DNA of 64,000 nucleotides from JABMQB01 sp963666575 (GTDB taxonomy: Bacteria; Bacteroidota; Bacteroidia; Bacteroidales; Prolixibacteraceae): contig CAXXYG010000014.1 of NCBI GenBank assembly GCA_963666575.2, positions 1 to 64,000 on the forward strand. The letters are read 5' to 3'. Shown piece after piece: positions 53,023-63,662 of the stretch (position 1 is the first letter of the stretch; every line of letters starts with the position of its first letter). The position numbers and the translations under genes are program-made. Under the pieces are notes generated by a model. That model had not been told where the DNA came from, made no database searches, and saw only the letters and a list, made by a program, of their open reading frames with translations.

Positions 53023-54315
53023 ATGTTCGAGAAATTTTTTAGACTAAAAAAAAATGGCACGAATGTTAAAACAGAGCTGTTAGCCGGTATTACAACATTT
53101 ATGACCATGGCATATATCCTGGCGGTTAATCCCGATATATTAAGTGCCACCGGAATGGATAAAAATGCTGTATTTACAGCAACTGCCCTTTCAGCTTTTG
53201 TTGCAACCATGGTTATGGCATTGGTCGCTAAATTGCCTTTTGCTTTAGCTCCAGGTATGGGATTAAATGCTTTTTTTGCTTTTACAGTTGTATTGGGAAT
53301 GGGTTTTAGCTGGCAGTTTGCATTAACAGCTGTTTTTCTCGAAGGGATAATTTTTCTGTTATTAACCGCATTTAATGTACGTGAGTTAATTGTTAATGCT
53401 ATTCCTCTTTCGTTAAAACATGCTGTTTCGGCAGGTATTGGCTTGTTTATTGCTTTTATTGGAATGCAAAATGCCGGTATTATAGTTAATAACGATGCTG
53501 TTTTAGTAGGTTTAGGCAATATGGGGTCGCCTGCTGTATTAATTGCTTTTGGAGGTGTTGCTTTAACGGCCATTTTATTGTCCTTAAAAGTAAAAGGCGC
53601 CTTATTAATTGGAATTGTTGTAGCAACTATAGTTGGAATTCCTTTTGGTGTAACAACGTTGCCCGCAGGTAATTTAGTTGGTGCTCCTCCATCATTGGAA
53701 CCAATATTCTGGAAATTTGATTTTTCAAGAGTATTTTCTTTTGATATGTTAATAGTCCTGTTCACTTTCTTGTTTGTTGATATGTTTGATACTGTAGGGA
53801 CACTTGTTGGAGTGTCATCAAAGGCAAATATGTTGGATAAAGAAGGCCGTGTGCCACGCGTAAAACAAGCATTTTTTGCCGATTCGGTTGGAACAACACT
53901 GGGTGCAATTTTAGGAACCAGTACTGTTACAACTTATGTTGAAAGTGCTTCGGGAGTTGCTGAAGGAGGTAAAACAGGATTAACTTCGTTGGCAACAGCT
54001 GGAATGTTTTTAATTGCTTTGTTTTTTGCCCCTTTCTTTACAATGGTTCCGGGTGCTGCAACTGCGCCTGCATTAATTTTGGTTGGCTTTTTTATGATGT
54101 CGCCCATTTTAAAAATAAACTTCGATGATTTTTCAGAATCGATACCGGCTTTTATAACAATTTTAATGATGCCTCTAACTTATAGCATTGCTGAAGGAAT
54201 AGTTTTTGGTATGCTTTCGTATGTGGTAATCAAGTTGGTAACAGGTAAATACAAAGACCTCTCGCCGGTTATGATTGTACTGGCAATTTTATTTGTTTTG
54301 AAATTCTTAATATAA
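53023..54315 (+). CDS. NCS2-family (AzgA-like) purine permease
   Basis: 430 residues from the ATG at 53023 (MFEKFFRLKKNGTNVKTE); an upstream ATG at 52990 overlaps the previous gene and is not preferred. ITTFMTMAYILAVNPDIL (about 24-41) and APGMGLNAFFAFTVV (about 78-92) are AzgA signatures; FVDMFDTVGTLVGV (about 253-266) is the substrate-site helix. It likely imports hypoxanthine, guanine or adenine with protons. A terminator follows. Confidence 0.94.
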   Translation: MFEKFFRLKKNGTNVKTELLAGITTFMTMAYILAVNPDILSATGMDKNAVFTATALSAFVATMVMALVAKLPFALAPGMGLNAFFAFTVVLGMGFSWQFALTAVFLEGIIFLLLTAFNVRELIVNAIPLSLKHAVSAGIGLFIAFIGMQNAGIIVNNDAVLVGLGNMGSPAVLIAFGGVALTAILLSLKVKGALLIGIVVATIVGIPFGVTTLPAGNLVGAPPSLEPIFWKFDFSRVFSFDMLIVLFTFLFVDMFDTVGTLVGVSSKANMLDKEGRVPRVKQAFFADSVGTTLGAILGTSTVTTYVESASGVAEGGKTGLTSLATAGMFLIALFFAPFFTMVPGAATAPALILVGFFMMSPILKINFDDFSESIPAFITILMMPLTYSIAEGIVFGMLSYVVIKLVTGKYKDLSPVMIVLAILFVLKFLI

Positions 54316-54323
54316 TTGATAAA

Positions 54324-54353
54324 AAGCTCCGCGATTGTGGAGCTTTATTTTTT
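54324..54353 (+). terminator. Rho-independent terminator after the NCS2 permease
   Basis: AAGCTCCGC / GTGGAGCTT, 9 pairs with one wobble, loop GATT, then a T-rich run. Confidence 0.85.
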
Positions 54354-54388
54354 CTTGCCACAAATTTTTCTATTTTTGCAGGAAATTC

Positions 54389-54463
54389 GGGACATTAACT
54401 CAGTTGGTTTAGAGTGCCACCTTGACAGGGTGGAAGTCACTGGTTCAAATCCAGTATGTCCCA
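54389..54463 (+). tRNA. tRNA-Val (anticodon GAC)
   Basis: GGGACAT pairs with ATGTCCC. The anticodon stem CCACC/GGTGG holds loop TTGACAG with anticodon GAC. The T arm is CTGG-TTCAAAT-CCAG. Discriminator A at 54463; CCA is not encoded (CTA follows). A TATTTTTG box lies at 54371-54378. Confidence 0.96.
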
Positions 54464-54699
54464 CTAAGAGTGATTGGCTGACGAGCTGGTTGCTTTTTTT
54501 ATTTTAAATAAAATGTATTGCCCGATTCTCAAACGGATTCCTATTAAAAATTATGATTTGATGTGCTGAAGGTGTAGCTATTTCATTGGATGTTATTACC
54601 TCATACTTATCAATTTATATAATTTGCGGAAACAGAATTACAAAATGTATTTGTCATACATTCAGTATATTATATGTTGCAATAAGAGAATATGTGAAG

Positions 54700-54730
54700 T
54701 TTGGATATTACCTTAGGTTTTATAATTTAG
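54700..54730 (+). promoter_or_regulatory. Bacteroidota-type promoter for the ECF sigma gene
   Basis: TTTG (54700-54703), 19 bases, TAATTTAG (54723-54730). The GTG start is at 54756. Confidence 0.5.
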
Positions 54731-54755
54731 CGCCCACAATTATTGGGGGGATTTT

Positions 54756-55349
54756 GTGAAAAACGATTATGATATATGGAAAGATTTTAAATCCGGGAGC
54801 AAATCAGCACTTTCTTTTATCTATTTTCAACATTATTCTTCCATGTTCCAGTACGGTATTAAATTTAAAAATGATCCTGAATTTATTAAGGATTGTATCC
54901 AGGATGTTTTTTTTATGCTTATTCAGGCAGGTGAAAAATTAGGGGAAACTGAAAATATTCGTTTCTACCTTCTAAGAGCATTAAAAAACAAAATCATAAA
55001 AGAAAAGGAAAAAGTAAGAAAAGGCGGAATTGTTGAAGTTCCAATATTAGAATTCGATTCACAATTCTCAATGGAAGAAGTATTATTTCAAAAAGATAAA
55101 ATAACAAATAGGGAAAAGGCATTGTCTGTTGCATTAAAAGGCCTTAGCGAGCGCCAGCGCGAAATTATCTATTTAAGGTTTGAATGCGAACTGGAATACA
55201 ATCAAATATGCGAATTAATGCAGCTCAAATATGATTCAGCTCGAAGACTTGTTTTAAGAGCAATTAAATCATTACGAAAAACTATCGACAATCAAATTAA
55301 TACTCCTATATTATTTTTACTCCAGTTCTCTGCAAAAGATGTTTTATAA
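54756..55349 (+). CDS. ECF RNA polymerase sigma factor
   Basis: 197 residues from a GTG start (MKNDYDIWKDFK), preceded by GGGGGG. Region 2 is about 22-90 (FIKDCIQDVFFMLIQ) and region 4 is LSERQREIIYLRFECELEYN (about 130-149) with the HTH behind it. It is the Bacteroidota sigma type paired with FecR anti-sigma and SusC/SusD. It probably activates the SusCD genes when the outer-membrane receptor signals. Confidence 0.93.
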   Translation: MKNDYDIWKDFKSGSKSALSFIYFQHYSSMFQYGIKFKNDPEFIKDCIQDVFFMLIQAGEKLGETENIRFYLLRALKNKIIKEKEKVRKGGIVEVPILEFDSQFSMEEVLFQKDKITNREKALSVALKGLSERQREIIYLRFECELEYNQICELMQLKYDSARRLVLRAIKSLRKTIDNQINTPILFLLQFSAKDVL

Positions 55350-55410
55350 CACATTCGTTGATTGACCACAAAACTCTTTAAAATGGACTTACCTGTTAAA
55401 AGCATTTGTT

Positions 55411-56619
55411 GTGGACAAAAATTATTCGAAATATACCCTTGAGGATTTTACACAGGATAAAAATTTTATCCACTGGGTAAACACAGGATTACATTCCGAT
55501 GAATGGCATCAATTTATGGATGAAAATCCTCAGTTTAGAAAAGATATAGAAGTAGCCCGAAAAATTATCAGTGTATTAAAACTAAATCCTTCAGCAATTA
55601 GTGAAGAGGAGATTTACGAGGGGTGGAAAAATGTTGAGCATTTCTATAACCTTTACCATAAAAAACGGAGGAAATTATCGTTTAAGAAATATTTCAGGTA
55701 TGCTGCCATATTCCTTTTTGCATTAGTGATTGGAGCAACAATCCCCTATTTCTATTTTAAGCCACATAAAAACCAGCCGTATAGCGATATAATTATGCCC
55801 TCCGATATTAGCGAAGCAAAATTGATTTTATCGGATGGCGATGAGATTATTTTAAGAGAAAATCAAAATGTCTTACAATTTGATACCAAAGGTGGAATAA
55901 AAATAAATAATGAACGCATTAAAAGACATATTCCTAAAAGTAGTAAAAGTGTATTGTCTCAGCTAGTATTGCCTTTTGGAATGATAAAATCTGACATTCT
56001 TTTGTCCGATGGGACACGAGTGTGGTTAAACGCTGGTTCCACACTTTTATTTCCACACAAATTTGAAGGTAAAGAGAGAAAGGTAATTTTGAAGGGAGAA
56101 GCATATTTTGAAGTTGCTGAAAATAAAAACAGCCCTTTTGTTGTGAATGCCAATGAAATAGATGTGGCTGTTTTAGGAACAAAATTTAATTTAAAAAATA
56201 ATGCGAATGATGATGAACTCGAAGTTGTTTTAGTTGAAGGTTCAGTAAGCCTGAAAGAAAATAATCGGTTCAAATTATTAAACAAAGAAATTAAGCTAGA
56301 ACCAAAGCAGCGAGCAGTTTATAATAAAACTAGCAACAAAACAGAAGTTTCTTTTAATGTTGATACCGATTATTATACTTCATGGAAAGATGGATTGCTC
56401 ATGTTTAACCTCGAAAGTATCGTTACTGTTTTTAAACGACTTTCAAGATTTTATAACGTACAATTTATTACCGAAACGAATGTAGAATTGTACCGCAAAA
56501 TTAGTGGAAAACTTGATTTGACAGGCTCACTTGAGGATGTCCTTAAGGTAGTTTCCGATGCAGCACCAATTTCATATCGGATAGAAAATGATATAGTTTA
56601 TGTGTCTGAAAAAAAATAG
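55411..56619 (+). CDS. FecR-family anti-sigma factor
   Basis: 402 residues from a GTG start at 55411. A cytosolic N-terminus of about 95 residues is followed by one membrane segment (about 94-112, FRYAAIFLFALVIGATIPYFYF), the FecR domain (DGTRVWLNAGSTLLFPHKF at about 199-217; GEAYFEVAENKNSPFVV at about 230-246) and DUF4974 at the C-terminus (about 325-400). It keeps the sigma factor inactive until the SusC STN domain signals. A 61-base gap follows the sigma gene. Confidence 0.94.
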   Translation: MDKNYSKYTLEDFTQDKNFIHWVNTGLHSDEWHQFMDENPQFRKDIEVARKIISVLKLNPSAISEEEIYEGWKNVEHFYNLYHKKRRKLSFKKYFRYAAIFLFALVIGATIPYFYFKPHKNQPYSDIIMPSDISEAKLILSDGDEIILRENQNVLQFDTKGGIKINNERIKRHIPKSSKSVLSQLVLPFGMIKSDILLSDGTRVWLNAGSTLLFPHKFEGKERKVILKGEAYFEVAENKNSPFVVNANEIDVAVLGTKFNLKNNANDDELEVVLVEGSVSLKENNRFKLLNKEIKLEPKQRAVYNKTSNKTEVSFNVDTDYYTSWKDGLLMFNLESIVTVFKRLSRFYNVQFITETNVELYRKISGKLDLTGSLEDVLKVVSDAAPISYRIENDIVYVSEKK

Positions 56620-56648
56620 TATTTGCCTATGACCTAACTTAATTAAAA

Positions 56649-56679
56649 AACCGGGTTGTGCTAGGAACACGACCCGGTT
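56649..56679 (+). terminator. Hairpin between fecR and susC
   Basis: AACCGGGTTGTG / CACGACCCGGTT, 12 pairs with one wobble, loop CTAGGAA. No T run follows on the + strand; an A6 tract precedes it. It could attenuate read-through or protect the susC mRNA. Confidence 0.6.
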
Positions 56680-56730
56680 ATACATATAAACGCCAAAAAA
56701 ATTTAACGTTTAATTTAACAAATCAAATTT

Positions 56731-59700
56731 ATGAAAAAAAAATGGTTTAACTCTGGCTTTCAATTTGAAAGCCAGGAAAATTTATTTAAAAAGATGAAAC
56801 TTATCGCTTTTTTCTTTTTTGCCAGTTTGATAACTGTATCCGCAAGTACATATTCACAACAGGTTAGGTTTAACCTAATGTTCAATGACATATCCGTTAA
56901 AGATGTTTTTTATCAGATTGAAGAGAACAGTGAGTTTGTTTTATTTTACAATGAAGATTATGTTGATGTTGATCGTAAAATTACTCTTGACGCAAAAGAA
57001 TCTACTGTAGAATATATTTTGGACGAAGTTTTTAAAGGGACAAATAATACCTACAGGATTTATGATCGGCAGATTGTAATTCTTGCTCCCGGGAAAACTG
57101 AAAACCCTTCAATATTAAATTCTTCATTTGAACAGCCTCTTGAAAAAAACATCTCAGGGATGGTAACGGATGTACAAGGATTTCCTTTGCCAGGAGTTGC
57201 TGTTGTAGTGAAAAATACAACAGTGGGAACCGTTACCAATACCGAAGGTAAATTTTCCTTTTCAGCACCCGGCGATGCTGAAGCTTTACAGTTCTCATTT
57301 GTTGGTATGAAAACAATGGAAATAGCAATTGCTGGGCAATTGGTCTTTAATATTATTCTGGAAGAAGAAATGATTGGTGTTGACGAGGTTATTGTTGTGG
57401 GTTATGGTGTTCAAAAAAAAGAGCGATGTAACAGGTTCAGTGGTTTCTTTTAGTACAGATAAAATTGAAGACCGTCCGCAAATAAATATTTTACAAGCCC
57501 TACAAGGTAGTATGGCCGGATTTCGTGTTTCTGTTGAAGGATCTACTGCCGAAGGAGCAACAGCTAATATGATGATTCGTGGCCAGAACTCAATTACAGC
57601 ATCCAATAATCCCTTAATTATTTTAGATGGTGCTCCTTTTTCGGGGCGAATGTCTGAACTTAATCCCAATGATATCCAATCGGTTGAAGTATTAAAAGAT
57701 GCATCATCGGCAGCAATATACGGTGCCAGGGGAGCAAATGGAGTTATACTGATAACCACTAAATTAGGCAAAAAAGGAACTATGCAGCTTACTTACGATG
57801 GTTTCTATAGTTTCGATAAAGTGGGTTATATTCCGGATATGATGGATGGCGAAACATTTGCGATGCGTAAATTAGAATATGGCGAAACATATACATCTCT
57901 GGAAGAACAAAGTATTTCACAAGGAAGATCGACCAACTGGGTTGATGTTGCAACACAAACTGGTGAAAAACAGCAACACAATATTTCTATTCGTGGAGGA
58001 AACGATAAAACCAAGTACTTTGTATCGGCGTTATACAACGATGCTAAAGGAGTCGCAATTAATGATATTTTTAAACGAATAACAGTAAGGTTTAACTTGG
58101 AACAACAGCTTTCAAGCTGGATTAAGTTTGGCACAAATACTTTGCTAGGAAGGTACGACAGGAGTGGATACAGGGCAAATTTCTCATCTGCTTTTTCAAT
58201 GAATCCGCTGGGTGTCCCTTATAATGAAGATGGGTCAATTGCATTATTAGCTTGGGAAGATCCATTTTTTGCCGAAAATCCTCTGAATCCATTAAATGCC
58301 AAAAGCGAAGAAATTACCAGAAGGGTAAATACCAATAACTATTTACAATTCGACTTTCCTTTTTTAAAAGGTCTGTCTTATAAATTAAATACCGGATACG
58401 AATACCGGAGTTTATTATCTCAACGTTATGACGGAATTGATACTTATACAGGTTCCTTGAATAATGGTGTTTTAAATACCAATAATGAATACGAAGAAAA
58501 TTGGTTGATCGAAAATATTATTAGCTACAACAAAACCTTTGGTAAGCACAAGTTTTTTATAACAGGGCTTTATAGTGCACAGCAGGAACAAGATAAATTT
58601 AACCTGATTTATGGTACAAACTTCCCCAGCGATGTAATGTCTTATTACCAACCCAACAAAGCATCATCGCTTGAAAGTTATGCAGGTTACACACAAACAA
58701 ACCATATTTCGCAAATGCTTAGGGTAAATTACAATTATGACTCCCGTTATTTATTTACTGCCACCGTGAGAAGAGACGGATATTCGGCTTTTGGCGAAAA
58801 CAAAAAATTTGGAGTTTTCCCTTCCCTTGCATTTGGATGGAATATTATGAACGAAAAATTCACAGAGAACCTTGAATTTATGCGTAAAGTTGATGCTTTA
58901 AAATTAAGGCTTTCTTATGGAATAAATGGTAATGAGGCAATTTCTGCTTATTCAACTTTGCCCAGTTTGGCTTCCAAAGATTATTTGACCGCCGACTTAA
59001 AACCTGCCTTTGGATTTTATCCAAATAAATTAGGAAATCCATCCTTAGGTTGGGAATCTACAGAATCAGTAAATACGGGTTTAGATTTTACACTTTTTGG
59101 GAACAGAATTCGTGGTTTGCTCGATATGTATTGGTCTAATACAAGTGAGCTTTTATTAGATAAAACCATTTCATCGGTGAATGGAATTGATAATATCCGT
59201 GAAAACATTGGGCAGACAAAAAATCATGGTTTCGAATTCCAGGTTGCGTCAGTAAATGTGGATAATAATGATTTTATGTGGACAACTGATTTTAATATCT
59301 CATTCTATAAAACAGAAATTGTAAATATTGGACTCACCAATGATGATGGTGAATATATTGATGATGTTGCAAGTGAATGGTTTATAGGGCAACCGGTTTC
59401 AGTTAACTACGATTATATTTACGATGGCGTATGGCAATTGGATGATGATATAGCAAATGGCGTTCAACCAAATGCTCAAGCCGGAGATATAAAATATAAG
59501 GATGTAAATGGCGACGGGGAAATTGGACCGGAAGACAAGCAGGTTATTGGATCACGAAATCCGGATTTTATTGCAGGATTAACTAATAGTTTCAAGTACA
59601 AAAACTTCAAATTTAGTTTCTTTCTGAATTCAGTATATGGTGTAACTATGCCCAACCGCCTTTTCGTAACAAATGTCAATTCATACAGGCAGAATTCATA

Positions 59701-60043
59701 TAATAAAAATTTCTGGTCCGCTGATAATCCAACCAATGAGTACCCGCAAAATACAGATAGAAACGTGAATCCCATGAGTATGAATTTTTATGAAGATGCA
59801 AGTTTTCTTCGTTTGCAGGATGTTACATTCAGTTATTCTTTATCTGAAAATATTTGTGATAAGTTGATTGTTAACAAGGCTGAATTTTATGTTAACCTTA
59901 AAAACATGGCAACATGGACTAAGTGGAATGGACTGGATCCCGAGTTTAGCGCATGGAGCAGACAGCATGCCGCACCACAAGTAAAAAGCGTTTTGTTGGG
60001 CTTAAGAATTGATTTTTTAAACATTAAAATTTTACAATTATGA
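56731..60043 (+). pseudogene. SusC-like TonB-dependent receptor, one frameshift
   Basis: About 1,104 residues if repaired. The first part (56731-57453) has a signal-anchor, an STN signalling domain (about 48-125, VRFNLMFNDISVKDVFYQI) and a carboxypeptidase-like domain (about 137-215) followed by DEVIVVGYGVQKK. The frame breaks in a run of eight A (57413-57420): removing one A gives QKKSDVTGSVVSF, the standard SusC continuation. The second part (to 60043) carries the plug and barrel. It overlaps the next gene by 4 bases. It would import oligosaccharides or peptides with SusD. It is either a real lesion, a read error, or a site for transcriptional slippage. Confidence 0.88.
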
Positions 60044-61692
60044 AATATTCAATATATACTATAATCGGAATATTCTTACTGCTCGTTACAGCTTGTAATG
60101 AGGAAGAGTTTCTGACTGAAAAGCCTGAAGATAATATCTATGCGAATAATTTATTTGAGAATTATAATGGTTTTGTAAATGCAATGAATTCGGTTTACTC
60201 ATGGGTTCGAGAAGAAAGAAGCCGCGCCGACAATATTCCCCTAACCAGAAGTACATGCTGGAATACCGGAACCGATAATGCTTTTATGAATAATGGGCAT
60301 TCGAGAATGACCTATTTAAATTGGCCAACTCAAATTTACACCGACCAATATATTTTTGAAAACATGTTTGATTGGTTATATCGGATCATCAATACAAGCA
60401 ACATGGTAATTAACCGTGCCGAGGGTGAAAATATTGACTGGATGGGAGGAAATGATGGTGAAAATGAAAGCAATAAGAACTACATTATTGCACAGGCACG
60501 CCTCATACGAGCCTGGGCATATCGCCATCTTACCTACGCCTGGGGCGATGTCCCTCTAAGTATAGAAGAAATTGATGGATCGAACTATCGTAATGATTGG
60601 GAACGAACACCTGTTGCTGAAATCAGAGCTCAGATGGAAAAAGATTTAATTTTTGCCAAAGAAAATTTGCCTCTAAGAGACGATAATCCCGGCAATGTGA
60701 GCGGAGCTGTGGCCATTCATTATTTGGCTGAACTCTATTTGGCATTGGGTGAATACAACAAAGCTGAAACCATAGCAAAAGTTCTGTGTAACAGCAGTGA
60801 ATACCAATTAATGACAGATCGATTTGGTGAGCAGGCAAATGAAGAAGGTGTTTCTTTTATGGATTTATTTATTAACCCATTACCATCACAAGGGAATAAA
60901 GAAGTTCTTTGGGCACTGCTAAATACCGAATCTGAAAATGTTGCTTATGGAGGAGAGGATAACAACTACATGAAAAAACATGTGGCAAACGTATTACAGC
61001 AAAAACAAAACCATTAAAAAGTTAAACTTAAGTGTTTTCTTTACGCATAACGGAGGCAAAGGTGCCGGAAGGACTTCTATTACAGAGCCAACGTTTGATT
61101 TATATGAATCTGGCGATGACCGCTATTCAAAATATGCCATTCGTTGGGAATTGGTTATGCCTAATGAAACCGGGGATTTTGATGTTGTACTAAGTACTTC
61201 AACCACTCATACGGTTAAAGATGGCAAATATGATTTGGATCACTATCAGTGGCCTTCCACACGAAAGTGGGAATATGTGCATCCAAATATCTCAAATGCG
61301 TCAAGCTCCGATCAGTTTAATTCTCAAATGTATATTCGTTTAGCCGAAACCTACTTAATTTTAGCGGAAGCATTACACATGCAAAGTAAAAATGAAGAGG
61401 CTGCCATTTGGCTCAATAAAGTAAGGGAAAGATCAAATGCCAGCTCAATTGTTGCAGCGGATGTAAATATCGATTTTATTCTGGATGAACGGTCACGCGA
61501 ATTAATTACGGAAGAAGACCGCAGGCATACATTGCAACCGTACCGGTAAATTTGTTGAACGAACACAAATTGTATAAAACGATTTTGCCGGACCAACTAT
61601 CGCGGATGCTCCACGTTATTATCCTATTCCGCACAAAAAGTTATTGATGCCAATACCAGGATCAGAAAATGATTCAGAATGAAGGCTATTAA
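60040..61692 (+). pseudogene. SusD-like lipoprotein, multiple frameshifts
   Basis: The start is MKYSIYTIIGIFLLLVTAC with a lipobox Cys19, so it is an outer-membrane lipoprotein. It reads to 61017 in frame 1. Near 60970-60979 (an A6 tract) it shifts to the frame that gives MWQTYYSK, THNGGKGAGRTSITEPTFDL and ILDERSRELITEEDRRHTL, the usual SusD C-terminal half. After 61530 further shifts are needed to read RTGKFVERTQIV, NDFAGPTIAD, APRYYPIPH, KVIDANTRI and QNEGY at 61692. A SusD binds ligands above the SusC pore. At least four indels separate these pieces. Confidence 0.88.
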
Positions 61693-61806
61693 TACAAAAA
61701 TAACTGTAATGCAGTGAATTCAAATGCCCGGATAAATTTAGGTTGAAGCGAAAGGAAATCCGGGCATTTAATACTGTTTCTATTATCAAATCTTAAATAC
61801 TAAATT

Positions 61807-62771
61807 ATGAAAGTTACTGTAGTTGGAGCAGGTAACGTAGGGGCTTCATGTGCCCAGAGAGCGATAGCAGAAAAAGGAATTGTTCAGGAGATTGTACTAT
61901 TAGATATTAAGGAAGGTTTAGCCGAAGGAAAATCGCTTGACTTGTGGCAAACTGCAACCTATTAATTATTTTGATAACAAAAATAAAAAGGTTATACAAA
62001 CCAATACGAAAAAAACAGCTGGATCGGAAGTGGTTGTTCTCACAACTTCAGGAGTTCCACGAACAAAAGGTATGAGCCGTGATGATTTGATTTCAATCAA
62101 TGCAGGAATTGTAAAGGCTGTTATAAACAATGTAATAAAATATTCGCCCCTCGCAAAAATCATAGTCGTACTGAATCCTCTCGATGTAATGAACCTATGC
62201 CTACCTACCTGGCAGCCCGTAAATCGAGGAACGATAGTGATGGGTTATGGCAGGAATCCTTGATGCTGCTCGTTTATCACTCTTTTATTGCCGATGCTAC
62301 TTGACGTTAAGTACCAAAAGATATCCAGTCGATGTTATTGGGCGGACCATGGCGATACAATGGTGCCTTTGCCAAGGTATATACTACCATTTCGGGAATA
62401 CCGGTGTTGGAATTAATCCCCCAAGAGTTATTAAATAAGATTATCGAACGCACAAAAAGGAGGGGGTGGAGAATTGGTTAACCTTATGGGGAACTTCGGC
62501 ATGGTATGCCCCCACGGGGCAGCAGCTGCTCAAATGGTTGAAAGCTATTTGTTTTGGATCAGAAACGTATTTTTCCTTGTTGTGTAAAACTGGAAGGCGA
62601 ATATGGCTTGGAGAATGTTTTTTTGGGTGTCCCTGTTAAGCTTGGCGAAAATCGGAATTGAAGAGATAATAGAAATTCAGCTAAACAGACGATGAAAAAG
62701 GATTACTAATGCAATCGGCAAAGGCTGTGAAAAGTGTGATGGATATTTTTGATAAGATAGACCGTTATTAA
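61807..62771 (+). pseudogene. mdh: Malate dehydrogenase, many frameshifts
   Basis: It begins MKVTVVGAGNVGASCAQR, the NAD site of Bacteroidota malate dehydrogenase. Pieces in alternating frames follow: INYFDNKNKK, TAGSEVVVL, TSGVPRTKGMSRDDLISIN, AGIVKAVINNVIKYSPLAKI, NPLDVM, MAGILDAAR, GDTMVPLPRYTT, ISGIPVLELIPQE, GGGELVNLMG, TSAWYAP, AAAAQMVE, VKLEGEYGLENVFLGVP, NGIEEIIEIQL and SAKAVKSVMDIFDKIDRY, stop at 62771. At least ten indels over 960 bases; some are short duplications (CTAC near 62203; AT near 62383). The residues between them look conserved, which argues for sequence errors rather than old decay. Confidence 0.85.
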
Positions 62772-62799
62772 AAAAAACTCAAAAAAGAAATTAAGAAGA

Positions 62800-63629
62800 A
62801 TGAAGAAATATATTTTAATGTTTATTGTCTTGGCATGGTGTGTTGATTTATCAGCCAAAGAAAAAACTTATAAAAATCCTCTTCCTGTGAGCTAACAGGT
62901 ACTTATCACTATTACAATGGATTGCCAAGTTTAGTTTCTGATATGGCTTTGCGAACCGGTAAAAATGTAGTTGTTTCTCAAATAACAAGGTGAGGACATT
63001 TATTGGAGGAATATGCGCAATTCTGGTTTGGTTAAAGAAACCATTGAAGAAGGCGCCCTATGATTTTGTGGTTTTACAGGAACAAAGTACAGCACCATTA
63101 TTTCAGGCAGAAAAGTATACTTTCACCCCGCTATTCGAAAATTAGATAAAAATGATTCGCGATAATGGAGGTGGAAACGGTATTGTTTATGACCTGGGCT
63201 CGTGAGTATGTGGATAGTTTGACGACCAAAATGCTTCCCGGTAAGTTTTATTACGATGTGTTTGGTTCTTATAATGAAGCTCAGGATTCATTGGCAAATT
63301 CATACAACAAAATTGGAGCTGAAATTAATGCAAAAGTTGCTCCGGTGGGATTAATATGGAAAGAGATTCATGCAAAATATCCTGATTCAAAGCTTTGGCG
63401 TAAAGATCATAATCATCCAACAGAAATTGGGACAGTAATTGCAACTTATGCAATTTATGCGACCATTTTTAATGAGTCAGCAAAAGGCCTTCGCTGTCCT
63501 GTTCCTGTTCCGGCACCTATTGTTCGTGATATTCAGGAAATAACAAATCAAAAGATATTTGACGATACCAAAAAGATCAATAAAATAAGCACAAACGAGT
63601 TAGTAAATTTATTTATCGAGCTTAAATAA
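62800..63629 (+). pseudogene. SGNH/DUF4886-like esterase, frameshifted in the 5' half
   Basis: It starts MKKYILMFIVLAWCVDLSAKE, a signal peptide, at 62800 and loses frame after PLPVS. Later pieces are YHYYNGLPSLVSDMALRTGKN, YDFVVLQEQSTAPLF and IRDNGGGNGIVY. From 63165 the frame is open to 63629 and includes YDVFGSYNEAQDSLANSYNKI, PVGLIWKEIHAKYP and DHNHPTEIGTVIATYAIYA, the Asp/His end of an SGNH-type hydrolase. It is probably a secreted esterase or lipase-like enzyme of the SusCD locus. The family assignment rests on motifs and is moderate. Confidence 0.65.
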
Positions 63630-63662
63630 TAAGGCTTGATTTAGTATTAAAAATCATTTGAA

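Noticed and set aside
52971..53765. 264-residue - strand ORF
   Set aside because: It is a shadow of the NCS2 permease; the composition (Ala/Asn/Thr/Ile) is that of reversed membrane codons.
54316..54507. 63-residue + strand ORF
   Set aside because: It runs through the terminator and the tRNA-Val gene and has no coding character.
57405..57425. Programmed -1 ribosomal frameshift in susC
   Set aside because: The frame needed is +1 (or -2). A -1 slip on the A tract leads to a stop within a few codons, so dnaX-type slippage does not restore the protein.
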